DNA of 64,000 nucleotides, from NCBI GenBank assembly GCA_029063085.1, contig JAIDOW010000072.1, positions 1-64,000 on the forward strand, written 5' to 3'. Position 1 is the stretch's first letter; each line of letters starts with the position of its first letter. The stretch comes from Lachnospiraceae bacterium. GTDB lineage: Bacteria > Bacillota > Clostridia > Lachnospirales > Lachnospiraceae. The notes beneath the pieces were generated by a model. The model made no database searches. It was not told the DNA's origin and saw only the letters and a list, made by a program, of their open reading frames with translations. This document shows positions 44,726 through 53,023 of this stretch, piece after piece. A program made the position numbers and the translations under genes.

Positions 44726-44986
44726 TCAGCAATCATCTTTCATAACAGCCGCCTCCAAACAGACATCCACCAGTATAATATCCGGTCCAATCCTGACTAC
44801 ATCACAAAAACGAATGTAATATCTGACACACTTCCCAAAACAGGAAAAAAAGTGAATGGGTGCTGGTACAATCAATGCACAAATCTGACCGTTACAGGGA
44901 TCAAATTCAATATCTGCCACACAGCCAATCCGTTTGCAGTCTTTACAATTAATTACCTCTTTTTGTTTTAAATCCAGAAATGTCAT
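44726..44986 (-). CDS. YlmC/YmxH family PRC-barrel protein
   Basis: 86 residues forming a small PRC-barrel-type beta domain (MTFLDLKQKEVINCKDCKRI, DIEFDPCNGQICALIVP, IILVDV). It is rich in Cys (nine). Relatives are often annotated as sporulation proteins YlmC/YmxH, with little direct functional evidence, and commonly lie next to nrdR. ATG 44986 has GGAG 5 nt upstream. Confidence 0.85.
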   Translation of the reverse strand: MTFLDLKQKEVINCKDCKRIGCVADIEFDPCNGQICALIVPAPIHFFSCFGKCVRYYIRFCDVVRIGPDIILVDVCLEAAVMKDDC

Positions 44987-45077
44987 AACGGCTCCAAACC
45001 ATTCTTATAACAATATATGCTTAAATTCAGTCAAAAAGACATAGTAATTGTGCTTTACATAATATGTTTACATCAGC

Positions 45078-45083
45078 ATTATA
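45078..45083 (-). promoter_or_regulatory. Candidate -10 element for ylmC-nrdR
   Basis: A perfect TATAAT on the minus strand (context CGTGTATAATGCTG) about 92 nt upstream of ylmC. No clear -35 hexamer at 16-18 nt. The region between ylmC and the divergent plus-strand gene (44987-45250) otherwise shows no gene. Confidence 0.45.
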
Positions 45084-45250
45084 CACGATAGTTTCCAAAA
45101 AATCTACTAAATTTATAAACTTTTTGTGAAAAACTTTCCTCTTTCGATTTATTGTGCTAAAATACAACCTATGCCTATATCTCGTATGCTATAAAGTAAC
45201 GGCATCTGTCATTGAATAGGAATAAATATTATTGAAAGGTATAAACATCC

Positions 45251-46072
45251 ATGGAAAAAGAAAATGACAACATGAAATCAAAAACAGATACTGATGACAA
45301 AAATACAAGTAACATAAAAGAACAGGAAGAGAACCTATACTCAGAAAATGCCCTGGAATTGTCCCGTATGTCCTTTAAGGAAAGGCAATCCTATAAAAAG
45401 CAGCTGCAAGCTAAACGTCTGGCATCTATGGATACCAAGGAGCGCAGAAAGTATATTCTGTATTATTATAAGTGGCATTTTGCAGGAGGTATTTTTCTCA
45501 TTTTATTTTTGTACCTTCTTGGACATACCATATATAAGGCAAATCTGCCAAATGAACTAATCGTCGCCATTACCAATGACGGACCAAATGCCGTGGCGGA
45601 AAGTTATATTCCTGATACCTTCCGGAATTATTATAATCTGGATTCCAAAAATATTATTCAGGTCTTTACCGATTTAACGATTGATAATTCCGACAATGTT
45701 GCTATCCGGCAGTCAACACTCACTGACTATGAAAAAATGATCGTATATATCACTTCCGATAAACTTGACGCAATCATTGGAAATGAACAAACTCTGAATT
45801 ATTACAAATCAACCGGTGATATCGCAGTGATCGATGCCTGCATCGACAAAGAACTATACAGCCAGATTGAAAAATATATTGTAACAGCTTCTCCTGATGA
45901 TACTTATATGAATGAAGGAAAGCCTTATTCTGCCGCCATTGATATCAGCGGTACGGAATTTGCAGATAACTGTAACCTGTCCTATGATAAAGTATATCTG
46001 ATGATTCCCAATAACCGCTATACGGATAATACTGCCACAATCCGTTTGATCAGGATGATTTTTGGTCTGTAA
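45251..46072 (+). CDS. Single-pass membrane protein, unknown function
   Basis: 273 residues: a charged cytoplasmic N-terminus (about 1-75, Lys/Glu/Asn-rich, low complexity), one membrane segment (about 77-95, after YYYKWHF), and a roughly 175-residue outer domain (ELIVAITNDGPNAVAESYIP ... DKLDAIIGNEQTLNYYKSTG). The outer part has alternating strands and helices and faintly resembles a solute-binding lobe, but I recognise no family. GAAAGG lies 11 nt before the ATG. It is one of only two plus-strand genes and converges on rnfB. Confidence 0.75.
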   Translation: MEKENDNMKSKTDTDDKNTSNIKEQEENLYSENALELSRMSFKERQSYKKQLQAKRLASMDTKERRKYILYYYKWHFAGGIFLILFLYLLGHTIYKANLPNELIVAITNDGPNAVAESYIPDTFRNYYNLDSKNIIQVFTDLTIDNSDNVAIRQSTLTDYEKMIVYITSDKLDAIIGNEQTLNYYKSTGDIAVIDACIDKELYSQIEKYIVTASPDDTYMNEGKPYSAAIDISGTEFADNCNLSYDKVYLMIPNNRYTDNTATIRLIRMIFGL

Positions 46073-46091
46073 TTCTAACGAATTACAGACC
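46064..46091. terminator. Hairpin between convergent genes
   Basis: Perfect 11-bp inverted repeat GGTCTGTAATT/AATTACAGACC with loop CTAACG. It contains the stop codon of the plus-strand gene and ends 3 nt before the rnfB stop. T-runs are weak on both sides, so termination is likely but not certain; it may serve both directions. Confidence 0.6.
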
Positions 46092-46094
46092 TCT

Positions 46095-46886
46095 TTAAAG
46101 AATAATCTTGACCGGACACTTTTCCTTGCAGATACCGCAGTGAGTACATTTTTCCTGATCGATATAAGCAAGGTTATTTTCTACAGTAATCGCATCTGAA
46201 GGACAATTCTTCGCACACAGTCCGCAGCCGATGCAGCCTGCCTGACAAACCTTTTTAACCTCTATTCCCTTATCCTTTGAACTGCATTTTACATGACACA
46301 CTGCATCCACAGGCATCAGTTCAATCAGGTGCTTCGGACATTCAGCCACACATTTTCCACATGCCTTACATCTATTAGGATCAATACGTGCAATACCATC
46401 TACAATCTCAATCGCTTCAAAAGGACATACCTTTTTACAATTTCCAAAACCGATACAGCCATAAGTACACGCCTTTGCTCCACCGCCCGGATTATTCATT
46501 GCTGATTTACAGTCCTCCGAACCTATATACTCATAGTTATCCTTCGCATTTTCACAGTTTCCAGCACACTTTAGGTAAGCCGTCATTCTCACGGCATCCC
46601 CCGCTTTTACTCCCATAATCTCACTGATCGCCTGGGCACAGCCTTCCCCTCCTACCGGACATCCGTTTACCGGGGCTTCTCCTTTTGCAATGGCAGCTGC
46701 CAACCCATCACAACCCGGAAAGCCACAGCCGCCACAGTTATTTCCAGGAAGACATTCTCTTACAGCAACCTCTTTTTCATCCACCTCAACTGCAAATTTT
46801 TCTCCTGCAACACTAAGCAGAATCCCGATAATAATACCGGTTCCTCCAACAATTGCCGTAGCAAGTAAAATTGATGTAATACTCAT
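46095..46886 (-). CDS. rnfB: RnfB, electron transport complex subunit
   Basis: 263 residues: N-terminal membrane helix, a [4Fe-4S]-type module (CLPGNNCGGCGFPGCDGLAA) and several ferredoxin-type clusters (CTYGCIGFGNCKKVCPFEAI, CKACGKCVAECP, CQAGCIGCGLCAKNCP, CTHCGICKEKCP). RnfB takes electrons from ferredoxin and passes them to the membrane subunits. It is the last gene of rnfCDGEAB. Confidence 0.97.
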   Translation of the reverse strand: MSITSILLATAIVGGTGIIIGILLSVAGEKFAVEVDEKEVAVRECLPGNNCGGCGFPGCDGLAAAIAKGEAPVNGCPVGGEGCAQAISEIMGVKAGDAVRMTAYLKCAGNCENAKDNYEYIGSEDCKSAMNNPGGGAKACTYGCIGFGNCKKVCPFEAIEIVDGIARIDPNRCKACGKCVAECPKHLIELMPVDAVCHVKCSSKDKGIEVKKVCQAGCIGCGLCAKNCPSDAITVENNLAYIDQEKCTHCGICKEKCPVKIIL

Positions 46887-46899
46887 AGCACTCCCCCCT

Positions 46900-47475
46900 C
46901 TACTTAATCAAACCTGAAAATCCGAAAAAGGCCATTGCCATCAAACCGGCTGTAATCAGTACAATCGGAGTTCCTTTAAAAGATTCCGGAATATCATTGT
47001 ATTCAATCTTTTCCCTGATTCCTGCCATTATCACAATAGCTATGGTAAACCCTACTGCTGTTCCAAAACCATTGACAACAGAAGTAACAAAGTTATAGGA
47101 TTTCTGCACATTAATCAGCGCAATACCAAGAACCGCACAATTCGTTGTAATCAGAGGGAGATACACCCCTAGTGCAGAATATAAAGAAGGTATCATTTTT
47201 TTCAAAAACATCTCTACAAACTGAACCAGTGCTGCGATAACCAGAATAAATACAATAGTCTGCAAATATGTAATATTGAGTTTCTCTAAGACAAAAGTAT
47301 AAATAAGACTTGTCACAGCAGATGCAATGGTAATGACAAAAATAACTGCACCGCCCATTCCTGCTGCTGTATCTACCTTTTTAGAAACACCTATAAACGG
47401 ACATAATCCCAAAAACTGGCTTAATACCACATTATTGACCAGTGCTGCACCCACAGCAATTAAAAATAAGTTCAT
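46900..47475 (-). CDS. rnfA: RnfA, membrane subunit
   Basis: 191 residues with six membrane helices. The conserved Cys in LGLCPFIGVS and in TTNCAVLGIA are those proposed to hold a membrane-embedded cluster shared with RnfE. Its ATG overlaps the TGA of the small basic ORF upstream (ATGA), indicating coupled translation. Confidence 0.97.
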   Translation of the reverse strand: MNLFLIAVGAALVNNVVLSQFLGLCPFIGVSKKVDTAAGMGGAVIFVITIASAVTSLIYTFVLEKLNITYLQTIVFILVIAALVQFVEMFLKKMIPSLYSALGVYLPLITTNCAVLGIALINVQKSYNFVTSVVNGFGTAVGFTIAIVIMAGIREKIEYNDIPESFKGTPIVLITAGLMAMAFFGFSGLIK

Positions 47476-47705
47476 CTTTTACGCCTCCTTCGCAATGTAC
47501 GGTTTAATTTGGCAGTTTCCCTTTTTGCCCTTACCCTTTTTTGACGCTCCATCGCTTTCATTTTTCTCTTTCCAGCTCTTTTCATGCGTTGATACCGTTT
47601 CATACGTACCCGCCTAAGCCGCTCAAACCGTCTGATTCTGCGTTTATGTCTTTTTAAACTTTTATATTTTTCCTGAAGGATTTTTCTGTTTTTCTTTGCG
47701 GGCAT
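47472..47705 (-). CDS. Ultra-basic small protein between rnfE and rnfA, unknown
   Basis: 77 residues, of which 24 are Arg and 16 Lys (52%), without acidic clusters or hydrophobic segments (MPAKKNRKILQEKYKSLKRH at the start, LRRRRKR at the end). ATG 47705 has AAAAGGAGGA about 9 nt upstream, inside the end of rnfE, and the stop overlaps the rnfA start (ATGA). It fills the otherwise empty 186-nt gap between rnfE and rnfA. The spacing and signals argue for a real gene, but I recognise no family. The composition suggests nucleic acid, ribosome or acidic lipid binding; that is inference. Confidence 0.6.
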   Translation of the reverse strand: MPAKKNRKILQEKYKSLKRHKRRIRRFERLRRVRMKRYQRMKRAGKRKMKAMERQKRVRAKRETAKLNRTLRRRRKR

Positions 47706-48426
47706 TATCAGCTTCCTCCTTTTCCCTTGCAACACTTTCTGCTGTAAAGAGTTTACCCTTACACATACCGTTCGTACAGACCTCGCATCCATTTTCCTTT
47801 TCGCAGAACAGTACCCCTTTTTTCACATCATCTTCTTTATATTTCCGTACCTTATTCTGTACTGCCACAATACAGGCCAGTACGAAAAAAGCGCCTGGTG
47901 CAAGAATCAGAATCGTAACTGGTTCATAACTTTTCGGCATGAACCGTAAACCAAAAATACTGCCGTTTCCAAACAGTTCCCTGAAAATTCCAATAGCAGT
48001 CAAGCCAACGGTAAACCCAAGCCCCATACCGATACCATCAAACATGGAAAGCCATATATTATTCTTAGATGCATAACTTTCTGCACGCCCTAAAATAATA
48101 CAGTTTACAACGATCAGTGGAATATAAATTCCCAGACTATCATATAAGGAAGGCACAAATCCTTCCAATAGAAACTGTACAATCGTTACAAAAGAAGCAA
48201 CAACTACGATATATGCCGGAATACGAACCTTATCTGGTATTACCTTTCTGAGTGCAGATATCATCATATTGCTTAATATCAAAATCACTGTCGTGGTCAG
48301 CCCCATACCCAGACCATTGATAGCAGAAGTAGTTACTGCCATTGTAGGGCACATACCCAGCATCTGTACAAAGGTAGGATTTTCCGTGACCATGCCACAT
48401 TTCAAACGTTCCCATGTCTTATTCAT
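47662..48426 (-). CDS. rnfE: RnfE, membrane subunit, with Cys-rich C-terminal tail
   Basis: 254 residues with six membrane helices. Conserved Cys occur in LGMCPTMAV and VNCIILGRAE, as in RnfA. After the last helix there is a soluble tail of about 55 residues with four Cys (C-x5-C-x2-C-x4-C, residues 208-222) followed by a Glu/Lys-rich end. The tail is longer than in proteobacterial RnfE. It could bind a metal or iron-sulfur cluster, or form disulfides. Its last 14 codons overlap the small basic ORF. Confidence 0.95.
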   Translation of the reverse strand: MNKTWERLKCGMVTENPTFVQMLGMCPTMAVTTSAINGLGMGLTTTVILILSNMMISALRKVIPDKVRIPAYIVVVASFVTIVQFLLEGFVPSLYDSLGIYIPLIVVNCIILGRAESYASKNNIWLSMFDGIGMGLGFTVGLTAIGIFRELFGNGSIFGLRFMPKSYEPVTILILAPGAFFVLACIVAVQNKVRKYKEDDVKKGVLFCEKENGCEVCTNGMCKGKLFTAESVAREKEEADNARKEKQKNPSGKI

Positions 48427-49030
48427 TGTCCTGCCCCTCCTCTTCTAATGTGCTGATATAGAAAAGTCCTGCATTTACACCATTCGTCACTGCATTGGTA
48501 GTAATCGTTGCTCCGGAAAGTGCATCTATCTCATTCTCTGCCGCAGCACCACTCTTTGTATATACAAAGCTTGCAGTATTTTTATTTGCGAACTGTTTCT
48601 TAAAATCATCTTCTGTTGCCTTCATGCCAAGACCTGCTGTCTCACTGATGGATAAAAAAGAAATACCATTTACCGTTCCATCTGCCTTGACACCCATAGC
48701 AAACTGAATATCACCACCATATCCTTCATGATTGGTAACAGTCAATACATACCCTGCAAAGCTTCCGTTTTTATCTATTACCCGCATTACCTCATCAATC
48801 GTGGCATTAAAACCCTGTTTCTTAAGCGTATCTTCTGTTTTATCATTTGCTTCAAGTTTTTCAAAAGAAGAAGCTTCCGCAAACACTTCCTTGTATGCCT
48901 CCTCCTTTGCCCGCTGCCGCTCTTCCTTAATCGGTTCTTTGGTAACCTCATAGACCAATCCTAATAAAAGACCAGCAATCAGGGTAATCAACATTAAGGA
49001 GACTGTATTTTTGATACTTTCACTATTCAT
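48419..49030 (-). CDS. rnfG: RnfG, FMN-binding subunit
   Basis: 203 residues: N-terminal membrane helix and an extracytoplasmic FMN-binding domain with the flavinylation motif SGATITTNAV, where the second Thr should carry covalent FMN. GLGMKATEDDFKKQF is also typical. Overlaps rnfD and rnfE by 8 nt each. The flavin transferase ApbE needed for attachment is not in the window. Confidence 0.96.
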   Translation of the reverse strand: MNSESIKNTVSLMLITLIAGLLLGLVYEVTKEPIKEERQRAKEEAYKEVFAEASSFEKLEANDKTEDTLKKQGFNATIDEVMRVIDKNGSFAGYVLTVTNHEGYGGDIQFAMGVKADGTVNGISFLSISETAGLGMKATEDDFKKQFANKNTASFVYTKSGAAAENEIDALSGATITTNAVTNGVNAGLFYISTLEEEGQDNE

Positions 49031-49976
49031 GTTTTACTGCCCCCTTTCCAAAAGCTTTTGGAACGGTAATACGTTCAATCAGTGGTACTAACAAATTCCC
49101 GATAATAATCGCATAAGACACGCCTTCTGCGGAACCGCCAAAAATCCGGAATAAAAAGGTCAGCAGTCCCAGCAAGATACCAAATAAAATCCTGCCGTTG
49201 GGTGTAATCGGAGATGTTACATAATCTGTTGCCATAAAAAATGCTCCAAGCATCAATCCACCACCAAACAAATGCGCCATTAAAAATGATATATCAATCC
49301 CCCGCCCCATTGCCAAACCATACAACAGTATGAACACGGCAAAAGAACCCAGATAGAAAACCGGAATCCGATAATTGATAATTCCGGTAACAAGCAGAAA
49401 CAGACCACCAATCAGCAGTGCAACAGCCGATGTCTCACCAATGGTTCCTGCGGTCGTACCAAGAAACATAGACATTACGTCTACACTCTCTCCCGCTTTT
49501 AAACTTGCAAGAGGTGTTGCTGTTGTAACCGCATCATATGTAAATGCTGTCATCCGTCCTGTGAAAGAAATCAGTAAAAAGCATCTGGCACCTAGTGCCG
49601 GATTCATAAAATTCTGCCCAAGTCCTCCAAACAGCTGCTTGACTACAATAATCGCAAAAAAGCTTCCCAATACCGGAAGCCAGAAAGGCACATCCGGCGG
49701 CAGATTAAGCGCCAATAGTAATCCCGTAAGCACAGCCGATAAATCCTTAACAGTAACCTTCCGTCCCATATTTTTCTGATAACATGCTTCAACCACAACA
49801 CAGCTGAAAACAGTAATCAAAATCGTGAGAAGTGCCCTGATTCCAAAATTATAGATTCCAAAAATGGTGGCCGGCATTAAGGCTACAATGACCTGCCCCA
49901 TAATATTTGATGTTGTTTCTTTATCCCTGATATGCGGGGAAGAAGAAATCTTCATTGTCTGTTCCAAAATGTCCAC
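49023..49976 (-). CDS. rnfD: RnfD, membrane FMN subunit
   Basis: 317 residues with about ten membrane helices. The covalent FMN site lies near DAVTTATPLASLK (Thr after Ala-Val-Thr/Thr-Ala). RnfD forms the ion-translocating membrane part together with RnfA, E and G. It follows rnfC by 3 nt. Confidence 0.96.
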   Translation of the reverse strand: MDILEQTMKISSSPHIRDKETTSNIMGQVIVALMPATIFGIYNFGIRALLTILITVFSCVVVEACYQKNMGRKVTVKDLSAVLTGLLLALNLPPDVPFWLPVLGSFFAIIVVKQLFGGLGQNFMNPALGARCFLLISFTGRMTAFTYDAVTTATPLASLKAGESVDVMSMFLGTTAGTIGETSAVALLIGGLFLLVTGIINYRIPVFYLGSFAVFILLYGLAMGRGIDISFLMAHLFGGGLMLGAFFMATDYVTSPITPNGRILFGILLGLLTFLFRIFGGSAEGVSYAIIIGNLLVPLIERITVPKAFGKGAVKHE

Positions 49977-49979
49977 CTC

Positions 49980-51302
49980 CTATTTCTTTTTATTCGCCAG
50001 TATCTGTTTCCTTGTCCCTGCAATGATCTGGGTCAAATGCCGTTTTGCAGGACATACATAAGAACAGCATCCACATTCACAGCACTCCATACCGTCATAC
50101 TTGATAAATCCCTCCATATCACCATGACTGGCCAGTAATGCTAACTTATTAGGCATCACACGTCCGGGACAGACCTCAACACATCTGCCACACCGGATAC
50201 AATTAGATGGTTCTACTGCCGACACAATATCCTCCCTGAAACAAAGCAGAGCAGAAGATCCCTTTACAATCGGCACATCAAGTGAAAACATTGCCTTTCC
50301 CATCATCGGACCACCTGAAATGATTTTTCCGGGATCCTCAATATTAAATCCTCCCACCGCATCGATTAATTCCTGTGTATTCGTTCCCAGTCTCACACGG
50401 AAATTGGCAGTCTTTTCCACCGCATCACCAGTCACAGTTACAATACGCTCAAATAATGGTCTTCCCTCAATAATCGCGTTATATATAGCAACAATCGTAT
50501 CGATGTTATGAACAATACATCCTGCATCCGCCGGAAGCATGGAAGAATTAATTTTCCTTCCGGTATTTGCATAGATGAGCTGCCGCTCAGCTCCCTGAGG
50601 ATATTTGGTCTTTACCGGATTTACTGTTATATTATCTATATCTTTAGTAAGATCCGTAAGTTTTTTTATCGCATCCGGTTTATTGTCTTCTATTGCAATG
50701 ATTCCCTTTGCATGGTCAAACAAGTTTATGACTATCTGAAGACCTGTCACAATTTTTTCTGGAATTTCCACCATTCTCCGGTAATCCGAAGTCAGATACG
50801 GCTCGCATTCCGCACCATTTACGATAATCGTATCAATTGCATCCTCATTTTTAGGAGAAAGCTTTACATGTGTAGGAAATCCAGCTCCCCCCATACCTAC
50901 GATTCCAGCTTCTTTAATAGCCTCCTTTACATCTTCCCGATACATCCGGTCAAGAGGTTTGATATTCTCCCTAAAATCTACTTCTTCAAACTCCCCGTCA
51001 TTCTCTATTACAATAGAATTTACCTTTATTCCTCCTGCCGTCATTCTCGGTTCAATCGTTTTTACCGTCCCAGATACTCCGGAATGAATATTGGCAGACA
51101 CAAAGCCCCCTGCCTCTGCAATCTTTTCTCCGACTAATACCCTGTCTCCTTTTTTCACCAGCGGAACTGCCGGTGCACCAATATGCTGCGACAGCGGATA
51201 CACACAGTCGCCCTTTGGCAGATATTCGCAAATCACTTTGTCCTTCGACAAGTCTTTGCCATCGTAAGGGTGGATGCCACCCGAAAACGTTAATAAACCC
51301 AT
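49980..51302 (-). CDS. rnfC: RnfC, NADH/flavin-binding subunit
   Basis: 440 residues. It has the N-terminal GGIHP motif and barrel-sandwich domain, an NADH/FMN-binding fold (GMGGAGFPTHVKLSP, VNGAECEPYLTSDYR) and two C-terminal [4Fe-4S] motifs (CIRCGRCVEVCP and CCECGCCSYVCP). It is the cytoplasmic end that reduces NAD+ in the ferredoxin:NAD+ oxidoreductase that pumps Na+ or H+. It is the first gene of the rnf operon. Confidence 0.97.
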   Translation of the reverse strand: MGLLTFSGGIHPYDGKDLSKDKVICEYLPKGDCVYPLSQHIGAPAVPLVKKGDRVLVGEKIAEAGGFVSANIHSGVSGTVKTIEPRMTAGGIKVNSIVIENDGEFEEVDFRENIKPLDRMYREDVKEAIKEAGIVGMGGAGFPTHVKLSPKNEDAIDTIIVNGAECEPYLTSDYRRMVEIPEKIVTGLQIVINLFDHAKGIIAIEDNKPDAIKKLTDLTKDIDNITVNPVKTKYPQGAERQLIYANTGRKINSSMLPADAGCIVHNIDTIVAIYNAIIEGRPLFERIVTVTGDAVEKTANFRVRLGTNTQELIDAVGGFNIEDPGKIISGGPMMGKAMFSLDVPIVKGSSALLCFREDIVSAVEPSNCIRCGRCVEVCPGRVMPNKLALLASHGDMEGFIKYDGMECCECGCCSYVCPAKRHLTQIIAGTRKQILANKKK

Positions 51303-51402
51303 GTATCTTACCTCTCTTTTATCATGTTAAGCAGGCATAGAAAAACAACTATCCTACACCAATTACATATTATGCAGTCCATGATCTTAACACACAATAT
51401 AT

Positions 51403-51427
51403 GAACCACACAGTTGGTTCTATTATA
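51403..51427 (-). promoter_or_regulatory. rnf operon promoter -10 with palindrome at the start site
   Basis: Minus-strand TATAAT (51422-51427) is followed at once by the inverted repeat GAACCA-6 nt-TGGTTC (51403-51420), which would cover the transcription start. The leader to rnfC is then about 110 nt. The -35 match is poor. The palindrome could be an operator for an unidentified repressor or a 5' RNA stem. Confidence 0.5.
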
Positions 51428-51492
51428 CAACTATCAGCATATTTTTACTAGGTGGTTTTCGTGGAAATTTTTAATAGGCTGTCAGGTAAAAA

Positions 51493-52293
51493 TTATTTAT
51501 CACACTTTTTTGCAATGACTGCAAACCGCCCGTCCTTTACATGATAGGCACAGGTAGATAAAGTAATTAATTTATCGCCATACTCCACATCTACACCGGT
51601 ATCTGATATTGACATTTTTTTTACATGTTCCACAAAATCCATAAACTCTTCTTCACCGCCGGCATTTACAAATTCATAATATTTAAATGCCTCCGAAGAT
51701 TCGTCCAGAAGCTGTCCGTAAAACATTGCCACAACCTCATAAGTTCCGTCCTCATATATGGTATCAAAGCTAAACGTCTTATGCTTCTCATAAAAATCCT
51801 TATCCTCATACTTTAATATATCATGAAACATTTTGCCGGAGTTCATGTTATGACCATAAACAATTAAATTATCTGTGGGAGTATCTATTCTACAGTGTGC
51901 ATCAATAAACGGCAGACCTGCTGCCGAATAACTTCCTTCAAAGTCCCTATGGATATAATATTCTCCCCGTTCGGAATCATCTGGTGTATACATAACCGGA
52001 TAATCTATATTCGTATCCTCAATGGTAATCCAGCCCGCAAAATCATGGTTTGCCTGATAAAGCTTTTCAAACTTTTTCTGAATCATTATACCATCTGCCA
52101 TTACCATCTCCGGCACATTCTCCTGTTGAGCTGCCTCTTCTTTATCTTCCCTTCCAATCATCCCCCTTAACATCGCCACATCTTTTTCACTTTTAAAACT
52201 GCCATAATAATAATATGCAAGATATCCGCCACATCCTAATGCAGACAACAGACATACTATCATCATGATCTTTATGACCGTTTTCTTTTTCAT
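51493..52293 (-). CDS. srtB: Class B sortase
   Basis: 266-residue membrane-anchored transpeptidase: basic N-terminus plus one membrane helix (about 8-26), a spacer, then the sortase fold. Active-site residues are visible: His in YGHNMNSGKMF, Cys in LITLSTCAYH and Arg in KDGRFAVIAKK. Class B enzymes attach pilus, haem-uptake or other proteins to peptidoglycan. No substrate with a sortase motif is in the window. The tandem ATG at 52296/52293 follows AAAGG; the second has the better spacing. Confidence 0.9.
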   Translation of the reverse strand: MKKKTVIKIMMIVCLLSALGCGGYLAYYYYGSFKSEKDVAMLRGMIGREDKEEAAQQENVPEMVMADGIMIQKKFEKLYQANHDFAGWITIEDTNIDYPVMYTPDDSERGEYYIHRDFEGSYSAAGLPFIDAHCRIDTPTDNLIVYGHNMNSGKMFHDILKYEDKDFYEKHKTFSFDTIYEDGTYEVVAMFYGQLLDESSEAFKYYEFVNAGGEEEFMDFVEHVKKMSISDTGVDVEYGDKLITLSTCAYHVKDGRFAVIAKKCDK

Positions 52294-52342
52294 CATATTT
52301 CCTTTCCAATTTGCAGCCACCAGACTCATTGCTTACGGGAAT

Positions 52343-52378
52343 AAAAAAGAAGCCGGAATCACTTCTGACTTCTTTTTT
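52343..52378 (-). terminator. Intrinsic terminator after Nudix gene
   Basis: Minus-strand AAAAAAGAAG pairs with CTTCTTTTTT (10 bp, 16-nt loop), with the T-run in the 3' arm. It directly follows the Nudix gene and lies 50 nt before srtB. Confidence 0.75.
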
Positions 52379-52379
52379 G

Positions 52380-52832
52380 TTAAAAATACTTCTTTGATCC
52401 CCACAAATTACTTTGCTTCAAATCCTGATATTCACCATAAGCCTGTTCCAAAATCTGCTTCTCATTTGGAAACTTCAACAAATGATATGCCTCATGATAC
52501 TTATAATATCCGGAATCCATAAAGTACTCTTCCCTTTGAGGTTTGCTGTAATAACTGTCAGCCATCATCAGATACCAATGTACATCTTTATTGACTACAT
52601 CATATGCGGTATTAAAAGTATAATTACTTTTATTCACATATTTTATAACCTGGGCACTTACACCAGTTTCTTCTTTTACTTCACGAAGTGCCGTCTCCTT
52701 GTACTCCTCGCCTTCCTCTACCGTGCCTTTTGGCAGAACCCAGCCTTCGTACTTGTTCTTATAGTTCTTATAAAGTAACAACACCTTACCTCTGAAGATT
52801 ACCACACCACCACAGCTTACTGCTTCTATCAT
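52380..52832 (-). CDS. Nudix hydrolase
   Basis: 150 residues with a complete Nudix box: G-x5-E-x7-REVKEETG (GTVEEGEEYKETALREVKEE). The N-terminal [19 protein letters not shown] and the WVLPKG lead-in are typical of diadenosine polyphosphate or dinucleotide hydrolases. Substrate unknown. ATG 52832 has AGGAGG 7 nt upstream; the open frame starts 13 codons earlier. It has its own clear promoter about 107 nt upstream. Confidence 0.92.
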   Translation of the reverse strand: MIEAVSCGGVVIFRGKVLLLYKNYKNKYEGWVLPKGTVEEGEEYKETALREVKEETGVSAQVIKYVNKSNYTFNTAYDVVNKDVHWYLMMADSYYSKPQREEYFMDSGYYKYHEAYHLLKFPNEKQILEQAYGEYQDLKQSNLWGSKKYF

Positions 52833-52945
52833 AGCTGTTCCTCCTATAATGTAAAACTTTGTAAATCGCAACTTTCCGATTATTCCTTAGTAATTCCCTG
52901 CACAAAGCTTTACGCAATAATTTGGTGTGTTGCCTAATTGGTTAA

Positions 52946-52974
52946 AGTATAGCAATTAATAGATAAAAAGGCAA
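52946..52974 (-). promoter_or_regulatory. Sigma-A-type promoter of the Nudix gene
   Basis: TTGCCT (52969-52974), exactly 17 nt spacer, then TGC-TATACT (-10 at 52946-52951, extended TG). It is the best-matching promoter in the window. The leader of about 107 nt has no obvious riboswitch. Confidence 0.75.
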
Positions 52975-53023
52975 GGTAAAGTTAAAAATTCTTCCCTATT
53001 TTCAGTTACCATTCATCTATTCC

